Part shown: positions 37,466 through 43,078 of the stretch, piece after piece | Layout: every line of letters begins with the position of its first letter | Numbering within the stretch: the stretch's first letter is position 1 | From: CAYRFQ01 sp964423615 | GTDB lineage: Bacteria > Planctomycetota > Planctomycetia > Gemmatales > Gemmataceae | Length of the DNA: 43,078 nucleotides | NCBI GenBank assembly: GCA_964423615.1 | Contig: CAYRFQ010000063.1 | Coordinates: 1-43,078 of the forward strand | Direction of reading: 5' to 3' | Made by a program: the position numbers and the translations under genes | Notes under the pieces: model-generated | The model's input: the letters and a program-made list of their open reading frames with translations, nothing else | The model's database searches: none | Told to the model about the DNA's origin: nothing

Positions 37466-37960
37466 ATGCGGCACGTGATTTCTGCCCTGGTCCACAACCA
37501 ACCTGGAGTCCTGGCGCGGGTCTCGGGAATGCTGGCCTCGCGTGGCTTTAACATCGACAGCCTTGCGGTCGGCGAGACGGAGAACTCTGAACTGTCGCGG
37601 ATGACTTTTGTGGTCCGTGGGGACGACACCGTGTTGGAGCAAGTTCGAAAGCAACTCGACAAGATAGTCCCGGTTGTCGAAGTCATGGACATCAGTACGC
37701 GGGATTACGTCGAGCGAGATTTGATGCTTCTGAAGGTCTCTGCCACGCCGGCCCAACGGCCCGAGATTGTGCTCCTTGTGGAGATGTTTCGGGGTCGCGT
37801 TGTGGACATTGGTCCGAAAACCTTGATGCTCGAAATATCGGGCCGCGAACAGAAAATCGAAGCGTTCATCGAACAAATGCGTCCCTACGGAATTCTCGAA
37901 CTCGCGCGGACTGGAAGGATCGCTCTCGTTCGCGGACCTGATAGCCACGGAGATGTGTAA
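37466..37960 (+). CDS. ilvN: acetolactate synthase small (regulatory) subunit
   Basis: This is the regulatory subunit of acetohydroxyacid synthase in branched-chain amino acid synthesis. An N-terminal ACT domain has the signature VHNQPGVLARVSGMLASRGF and NIDSLAVGETE; the C-terminal domain contains ERDLMLLKVS and MFRGRVVDIG. The length of 164 residues is standard. The ACT domain probably binds valine or a related effector. ATG 37466 aligns with the family start; upstream in-frame sequence to 37409 is not family-like. The catalytic ilvB is not in the window. The stop overlaps the next start by one base. Confidence 0.93.
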   Translation: MRHVISALVHNQPGVLARVSGMLASRGFNIDSLAVGETENSELSRMTFVVRGDDTVLEQVRKQLDKIVPVVEVMDISTRDYVERDLMLLKVSATPAQRPEIVLLVEMFRGRVVDIGPKTLMLEISGREQKIEAFIEQMRPYGILELARTGRIALVRGPDSHGDV

Positions 37961-38307
37961 TGACACCCGCTGATGCCGAATCCTCTATGGTTCCCGTTTC
38001 CACTACCCGACCGCTCAAGCCTGGGTTGTTAGAGGCTCTGAAGAGCCTCAAACCGGGCCAACGAGTCCGCATCACTCAGACTGTACGAGTTGGTTTGCGT
38101 TCTTGGCCAGCCGTCGTTGAGGGCACATTTCGTGAACTCAACTCGTTGGCTACTGGACTCGCGACGGATCGAGTCAAGTCGGACGATATCATAGTCCCAC
38201 TGATGCGGTTGACGAAGGATAATGGCGAACTGACGAGTGTGACGTTTGACGAAAATAGTGAGTTGGAGGTCGTATCCGAAGCGGGTGACTCGGGGGGTTC
38301 CTCTTGA
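37960..38307 (+). CDS. conserved small protein coupled to ilvN
   Basis: The 115-residue cytosolic protein is dominated by beta-strand-like sequence (GQRVRITQTVRVG, WPAVVEGTFRELN, VKSDDIIVPLMRL). I recall similar proteins in planctomycetes with no function assigned. Its ATG shares a base with the ilvN stop (TAATG), so it is translationally coupled. The role is unknown, and association with branched-chain amino acid control is only a guess by context. The N-terminal 25 residues and the Ser/Gly tail appear disordered. Confidence 0.75.
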   Translation: MTPADAESSMVPVSTTRPLKPGLLEALKSLKPGQRVRITQTVRVGLRSWPAVVEGTFRELNSLATGLATDRVKSDDIIVPLMRLTKDNGELTSVTFDENSELEVVSEAGDSGGSS

Positions 38308-38479
38308 GGGCTACGTGGGGATAGTAGCCGAGAAGAGGCGGGACGAAGAATCTCTTGTGGTGCGGTTCGATCCAAGGGCCATGCCGCGAGCGGTTCCGGT
38401 TCGCTCAGATCTGTCCTTCTCCCAGCAGACGGGGCGAGGGACTTTGAAAATACAAATGTTGTATCCGAAACAAGCGTGA
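38285..38479 (+). CDS. possible small protein overlapping the preceding gene
   Basis: A GTG at 38285 opens a 64-residue frame (GYVGIVAEKRRDEESLVVRF, then MPRAVPVRSDLSFS) overlapping the preceding gene by 23 nt. It is basic with strand-like segments. No ribosome binding site or known family supports it, and it may be a chance frame. Confidence 0.3.
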   Translation: MTRGVPLEGYVGIVAEKRRDEESLVVRFDPRAMPRAVPVRSDLSFSQQTGRGTLKIQMLYPKQA

Positions 38480-38690
38480 GCCGCTCTAATCGTACAGAAT
38501 GATTGAGCTAGGTCGTTGAAAAGTACAATGCGCCCCGCCGGGTGGACGGATCAATACGTGTTGTGTTTGTTGTGGTTCTTTGGGTTCGGTGTGTTTCCAC
38601 CCATGGCTAGGATGTATTGCTCCGTCGGAGATTACAAACCAAAACACGACTCTTGTTTAGCCGACTATCCCACACGTAGGAGCTGATGAT

Positions 38691-40166
38691 ATGCGGTATT
38701 CGGTGACGTTACTCGTTCTTCTGGGATTTACGCTTGTTGGTCGAAGTCAGGAAGTCGGCCTGAAGGCTTTTCCTCCCGTCGTCATCAAGACGGTCCCGAC
38801 AGCAGGCTCCGATAACGTATCTGCGGATCTGAAAGAGATCAAAGTCACCTTCAGCAAGGACATGATGGACAACACATGGTCGTGGATTCAACTGACCCAA
38901 GGGAGCTTTCCCGAAATCACTGGGAAACCGCGATACCTTAACGACAACCGGACGTGTGTTTTGCCCGTCAAGTTGAAGCCTGGAAAGACTTACGCTCTTT
39001 GGCTCAACACCTCCAAGTTTACCAGTTTTCGCGACCTGGATGGGAAATCGGCGGTGCCGTATTTGCTCACGTTCCGTGTCAAAAAAGCGAAAAAGGCAGG
39101 TCCTCAAGACATTCTCTTCTTCGGCAACGAAGAAGGTCAAACGAGCAAGGTCCGTGTCACGGAAGCGAAAGTCAGCAAAGTTCCAGACGCGGTCCGGAAG
39201 CAATTTCAATTGTCCAAGTTTTATGCGAAATACACGCAGGTCACCGGTTTTCCTATTGTGAGTTCCGACAAGGTCGCTGATGAGGCTCTTCGGGAAGCAG
39301 CGAGAATCGTTAATCACATGCTTGGCAAACGTCCCGACGTACTCAAAGCGATGGCGAAAAACAATGTGCGACTGGCCATCATGGCACCGACCGAGATGAC
39401 GACCGACATCCCCGAGCATAGTGATCTCAAGCCGAAAAAATATTGGGATGTCCGGGCTCGCGGTCTTGGAGCGACGCGAACTCGTCCGGCCGTGAGTTGT
39501 GGTGAGGAAAATCTGTTGAACTATCCGGGAGACCGGTATTCTACCGAAAACATACTCGTCCACGAGTTTGCCCACGCAATCCATCAAATGGGCCTGAATT
39601 CCCTCAATCGTCGGTTCGATGCCCGACTCCGCGAAACTTATAGAAAGGCCAAAGAACGCGGTTTGTGGAAGAACACATACGCAATGACGAACCACGCAGA
39701 GTATTGGGCCGAAGGAGTCCAGTCGTACTTCGATACGAACCGACCCAGACCGGACGCCCAACACAACCACATCGACACTCGCGAAGAGCTGAAGGAATAC
39801 GATCCACTGTTATTCGAGATGATCGACGAAGCCTTTCGCAAGCCGAAGTGGCGGTACGTCCGGTTCGACAAACGATTCCCCCAGCGGGCGAGGGAGTTGG
39901 CCAAACTCGCACGAGAAAAGGTCAACAATGGACCTTCAGTGCCCAGGGAGTTTCGGCTGACGATTCAAAACAAGACCGCTGTTGCAGCGACGATCTATTG
40001 GCTCCCGGAACGCGGAAAGCCGAAAAGGTATATTGAGGTCCAGCCAGGAAAGACAGCAAGATTGATCACATTCGCGGGGCACCGATGGCGAGCCGTCCTA
40101 CCCGACCGCAAGACATTTCCTGAACACACGGCAACGAAAAAACAAAAGGTTTGGACGATTCGTTAA
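38691..40166 (+). CDS. secreted metalloprotease-like protein with Ig-like domain
   Basis: The 491-residue protein has a signal peptide (MRYSVTLLVLLGFTLVGRSQ). Next is a Big_5-like Ig domain (VVIKTVPTAGSDNVSADLKE and VTFSKDMMD), then a zinc-metallopeptidase-like domain with HEFAH at residues 291-295 and a likely third ligand in HAEYWAEG (E337 or E340). A C-terminal beta-rich domain of about 80 residues ends the protein. The combination suggests an exported peptidase for cell-surface or extracellular protein. AGGAG at 38678-38682 supports the start. A possible promoter (TTGAGC at 38503, TACAAT at 38524, 15-nt spacer) is weak. Activity is not certain because only the motif is seen. Confidence 0.82.
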   Translation: MRYSVTLLVLLGFTLVGRSQEVGLKAFPPVVIKTVPTAGSDNVSADLKEIKVTFSKDMMDNTWSWIQLTQGSFPEITGKPRYLNDNRTCVLPVKLKPGKTYALWLNTSKFTSFRDLDGKSAVPYLLTFRVKKAKKAGPQDILFFGNEEGQTSKVRVTEAKVSKVPDAVRKQFQLSKFYAKYTQVTGFPIVSSDKVADEALREAARIVNHMLGKRPDVLKAMAKNNVRLAIMAPTEMTTDIPEHSDLKPKKYWDVRARGLGATRTRPAVSCGEENLLNYPGDRYSTENILVHEFAHAIHQMGLNSLNRRFDARLRETYRKAKERGLWKNTYAMTNHAEYWAEGVQSYFDTNRPRPDAQHNHIDTREELKEYDPLLFEMIDEAFRKPKWRYVRFDKRFPQRARELAKLAREKVNNGPSVPREFRLTIQNKTAVAATIYWLPERGKPKRYIEVQPGKTARLITFAGHRWRAVLPDRKTFPEHTATKKQKVWTIR

Positions 40167-40306
40167 CGACGTCGCCATTGGGAATCGGAGTGTCTTACGA
40201 CTGTAGAATTGACGAGAGTGTTGACTCAAGCGGGTTCCGTGGAGACCTGCGATTCCGCCCACTATTGGATGGCCAACCGTCCAGAAAAATTCCCAGGAGT
40301 GAACTC

Positions 40307-41128
40307 ATGAGAGTTGGACTTGTTCAACAAAAGGCAACGCGTAACAAGGACGAGAATGTTGCTCGTGGTCTGCAAGCCCTCGAAGCCGCTGCGGCAGGTG
40401 GAGCCCATCTCGTGGCGTATGCCGAACTCGGTTTCGAATGGTTCTATCCGCAAAAGCCCGCCGATGACAATGCTTTGTCACTCGCCGAACCCATTCCAGG
40501 GCCAACGACTGACGCCTTCTGCAAGAAGGCCAAAGAACTCGGGGTGGTCGTGATCCTCAATTTATTCGAGAGGGAAGGCGATATTGGCTACGACACGTCG
40601 CCGGTGATCGATGCCGATGGGACCCTGTTGGGCAAGACTCGAATGATCCACATCACTGAGTATCCTTGCTTCCACGAACAAGGTTACTACGCTCAGGGAG
40701 ACACGCAAGCCCCGGTCTACGAAACGAAGGTTGGGAAAGTCGGTGTGGCCATTTGTTATGACCGCCATTTTCCCGAGTATATGCGTGCGATGGGCGTTGC
40801 CGGTGCTGAGCTGGTCGTGGTCCCTCAGGCGGGTGCTGTTGACGAATGGCCTGAAGGTCTTTACGAGGCCGAGATGCGAGTGGCAGCTTTTCAAAATGGC
40901 TACTATGTGGCGTTGTGCAATCGTGTCGGCGAAGAAGAGTGTTTGACTTTTGCGGGAGAGTCTTTTGTTTGTGGTCCCGACGGGAAGATCATGGCCCAAG
41001 CTCCCACAGGTTCCGAAGAAATTCTCTATGCTGACGTCGATTTCTCAACGCTTCCCGAAGCTCATGCCAAGAAATGGTTCTACCGAGATCGACGACCAGA
41101 ACTCTATTCGGGTTGGTTGGGGAAATAG
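40307..41128 (+). CDS. carbon-nitrogen hydrolase (nitrilase superfamily)
   Basis: The 273-residue protein has the full nitrilase catalytic set: E40 in AYAELGFEWF, K110 in LGKTRMIHI and C150 in ICYDRHFPEY. The pattern ITEYPCFHEQGYYAQGD with CYDRHFPEYMR resembles N-carbamoylputrescine amidase and related beta-ureidopropionase-like amidases, so an N-carbamoyl compound is the most likely substrate; other amides are possible. ATG 40307 has AGGAG 7 nt upstream. A longer in-frame start at 40151 overlaps the preceding gene and is not preferred. No polyamine gene neighbours it. Confidence 0.88.
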   Translation: MRVGLVQQKATRNKDENVARGLQALEAAAAGGAHLVAYAELGFEWFYPQKPADDNALSLAEPIPGPTTDAFCKKAKELGVVVILNLFEREGDIGYDTSPVIDADGTLLGKTRMIHITEYPCFHEQGYYAQGDTQAPVYETKVGKVGVAICYDRHFPEYMRAMGVAGAELVVVPQAGAVDEWPEGLYEAEMRVAAFQNGYYVALCNRVGEEECLTFAGESFVCGPDGKIMAQAPTGSEEILYADVDFSTLPEAHAKKWFYRDRRPELYSGWLGK

Positions 41129-42000
41129 GGTGTTTTTTGGAAATTCGCCTTATTTTCTCGGCAAGGTTCATGCTTATATGCCAAATTGAGAAACGGGCAG
41201 TTCAGCTACCCCTTTGTGGGCTCTAACCGGGAAGATGAATTTTGCTGGGGAATAGTTGTCATCCGCGGAACGAATAACGACAATCGTCAATTCTCCCTTG
41301 TTAAACCGCCCTCGAAGGTTTTTCTATGCTTCCCGCTCCGCTCGGGTCGGGCCCTCTCCTCTCTCGAAAGAGCGATTGACTATAAACGGCCAAGTTACGG
41401 TTTCTAGCTGAACGCAGCTTAACTGAATGTTGTTCTTGGAGTGTTGCTCGAGTCTACGTCAAATGCGTTCGATTGGGCGCACCGCTGGAGTTTGATGCGA
41501 GAAACTTCCACGATTTGGCCAAACTCTCGCATATGAGCGATTATTGAGACCTGCGCAGCTAATGAATCCAAGTAGCAGGCACACGGGGAATGGAAAAGAA
41601 ATGCTTGTCCGGTTCGTAGGTATACGTGTTTCGCGTGTACCTACGACGAACTGGCCGAGCTTTCCAAGTACACGCGAGCCGCGTGTACCTACGACAAACA
41701 GAAAAACCGGACAACTAGAAATTACCCGTTCCAAGTGCGCCTGCTGCATTATCCTCGCAGTTCTCATCAACAAGACTTTTCCTACTACGGGAATCTGGCA
41801 TGGATCCGTTGCCAGGGAAATTACAAGATTTCCCTCTATCTTCTTTTCCGTATTTCTTTTCCAGGACATGGCCGGTGCAATCGATTTGACTGGATAAATC
41901 CTTACATTGAGGCCGATACCCAGTCTAGAAGTGTCCTCATCCCCATTTGCTGTCACCGGGTGAGGGGCCAGGTGACTTCGAGTTTGGCGAGGACGGAAAG
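41129..42000. other. 872-bp intergenic region with a repeat variant
   Basis: No gene is supported. Open frames here (for example 41459-41956 on the minus strand) run through repeat sequence and resemble no family. The region holds the repeat variant at 41605-41714. It may be the remains of inserted or deleted sequence. Confidence 0.6.
41605..41714. repeat. hairpin repeat variant, copy D
   Basis: The ends TTGTCCGGTT (41605-41614) and AACCGGACAA (41705-41714) are perfect 10-bp inverted repeats and differ from the ends of copies A-C. Inside lies the same hairpin motif, GTACACGCGAGCCGCGTGTA, as a perfect 9-bp stem with AGC loop (41668-41688), followed by the CTACGAC tail. A second palindromic unit precedes it. 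Confidence 0.75.
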
Positions 42001-42879
42001 ATGACGAAGGTTGAAATACCCAAGCTGGCTCTTATGAGAACCTTCAAGGCATTGTGCTTGGTCGCCTTCGCACTCGGAATCTGTGGCTGTTCGTCGATGA
42101 AGACTACCGGAACCGCACGGTCGGGAACGGAACAATTACTCTTGACGAACACTTGGGAGCAAGTCCTATCGGAAGTCGATTTGCGGCCACTCAGCGGACT
42201 GAAAGTCGCTCTGGACATAACCAAACTTGAAGCTGCCGATAAAGGGTGGGTGGTCGCGACCCTCCAAAGAAATTTACTTCGCCATGGCGTCATTCTTCAA
42301 GAAGACAAGAAGGACGCGAGTTTAATCCTTGTCGTTGCATTAGCTGCTTACGCAACCGACCAGCGCGAGTTCACCATTGGCTTCCAAGGTAGTGAAGTGG
42401 ATCTGGTCGGACTGAGCTTTTCGGCTCCGAACTTGTTCCAAGCGAAACACCAATCAGCCGTGGTCAAACTGACGATGTTTGCCTACGATTCGAGGACCAG
42501 CAGACTGGTTTGGGAGGCTCCACCTCTTTCCACCTCCAACTCTCTCCAAGACCGCTTCGTCTTTGGGACCGGTCCGGACCGACGAACAACCGTGCAGGAC
42601 GTTGATGTTTACCCAGCCACAAGAGTTCGAAGGTCTTCAAGATTCCCTTGGCAGGCGGAACCTTTGGAGTCCCTCACTTGGATGAGTGTCCCGACAAGTT
42701 CTGCTGAAGCGGAGCGCTCCGCAGAGAGGAGTTCTCATACGAACACGCCAGAACCTCCCTGCAAACACACCGATCCTCAACATTCAACGAGCTCCAAATC
42801 TTCGCAAACTAAGAGGGTTTGGGGCAGTCATCCGATCCGAGTGGTTTCCACATGGGCAACTCACGATTCGAAGGATTAG
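42001..42879 (+). CDS. DUF6655-like lipoprotein with extended C-terminus
   Basis: The 292-residue protein has a lipoprotein signal (MRTFKALCLVAFALGICGC region) with a longer N-region. The next part, STMKTTG-like (SSMKTTGTARSGTEQLLLTN), WVVATLQRNLLRHGVILQED and FAYDSRTSRLVWE, resembles the DUF6655 planctomycete family (from memory). That family normally ends soon after a FVFGTGP-like segment. Here about 90 further residues follow, rich in Ser/Thr/Arg and low in order (for example AERSAERSSHTNTPEPP). This may be a lost stop or a frameshift. ATG 42001 has GAGGA 7 nt upstream, while the ATG at 42034 has none. Confidence 0.7.
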   Translation: MTKVEIPKLALMRTFKALCLVAFALGICGCSSMKTTGTARSGTEQLLLTNTWEQVLSEVDLRPLSGLKVALDITKLEAADKGWVVATLQRNLLRHGVILQEDKKDASLILVVALAAYATDQREFTIGFQGSEVDLVGLSFSAPNLFQAKHQSAVVKLTMFAYDSRTSRLVWEAPPLSTSNSLQDRFVFGTGPDRRTTVQDVDVYPATRVRRSSRFPWQAEPLESLTWMSVPTSSAEAERSAERSSHTNTPEPPCKHTDPQHSTSSKSSQTKRVWGSHPIRVVSTWATHDSKD

Positions 42880-43078
42880 ACGGTTACAAAGTGGATAACG
42901 TCTCCGACGGCATCTGCCATAATCATTGAATTGTTCAATCAGGTGAATTTAGGGGTCGTAACGACAACAAGTACCGGCACTTGAGGTGCGAGAGGTGATG
43001 CTTGGTCCCACACTCTTTTATGCGTATCCGTCAATTTTGCTTCAGAGGAACTTTTTTGATTTTGGATTGTATCGGTCT
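42880..43078. other. window end, nothing recognised
   Basis: The last 199 bases hold no supported gene, repeat or clear regulatory site. They may be the upstream part of a gene beyond the window. Confidence 0.6.

Noticed and set aside
41459..41956. Minus-strand open frame of 165 codons
   Set aside because: It crosses the repeat variant, has no recognisable domain and no ribosome binding site was seen.

Overview
The window looks like chromosomal DNA from a member of the Planctomycetota, probably of the Gemmataceae type. This is an inference from gene content. The supporting genes are a secreted DUF1080 protein, a Tat-exported Gfo/Idh/MocA oxidoreductase, a DUF1559-like protein, a DUF6655-like lipoprotein, a Ser/Thr kinase, and an alternative complex III operon in the form common in this phylum. 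No tRNA, rRNA, CRISPR array, transposase or phage gene was seen.

Layout. Bases 173-1962 hold an ABC ATPase translationally coupled to a secreted DUF1080 protein. Bases 2392-5070 encode a three-module lipid enzyme (PlsC acyltransferase, acyl carrier protein, acyl-activating ligase). Bases 5303-6886 encode a Tat-exported oxidoreductase followed by a clear terminator. Bases 7653-21894 are the core of the window, a co-directional respiratory cluster. Alternative complex III comes first (pentaheme ActA, ActB, an ActC-ActD fusion, ActE, ActF), followed by an odd repeat-expanded membrane protein. Next come CcoS, the cbb3 oxidase subunits CcoN and CcoO, a monoheme cytochrome c, and the copper ATPase CcoI. 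Together these would oxidise quinol, pass electrons through c-type hemes and reduce oxygen, and they bring their own maturation factors.

Bases 21855-24570 (minus strand) encode a DUF488 fusion protein and a TPR protein. Bases 24920-32341 (plus strand) carry an unrecognised 585-residue protein, a kinase fused to PilZ, a second PilZ protein, a methyltransferase-glycosyltransferase fusion and an MFS transporter. The two PilZ domains both keep the c-di-GMP binding motifs, so this block may be a c-di-GMP-responsive signalling and surface-glycan neighbourhood (inference). Bases 32378-43078 are mixed housekeeping and envelope genes: a lipoprotein, a tartrate/D-malate-type dehydrogenase, a Cys-rich small protein, a zinc-ribbon/DUF1559-like protein, IlvN with a coupled small protein, a secreted metalloprotease-like protein, a carbon-nitrogen hydrolase and a DUF6655-like lipoprotein.

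Several intergenic spaces carry a degenerate dispersed element of about 175 bp with terminal inverted repeats and several internal hairpin units (near 7.4, 23.4 and 28.3 kb). A variant sits near 41.65 kb. These elements and the modified respiratory cluster are the most unusual features of the window.
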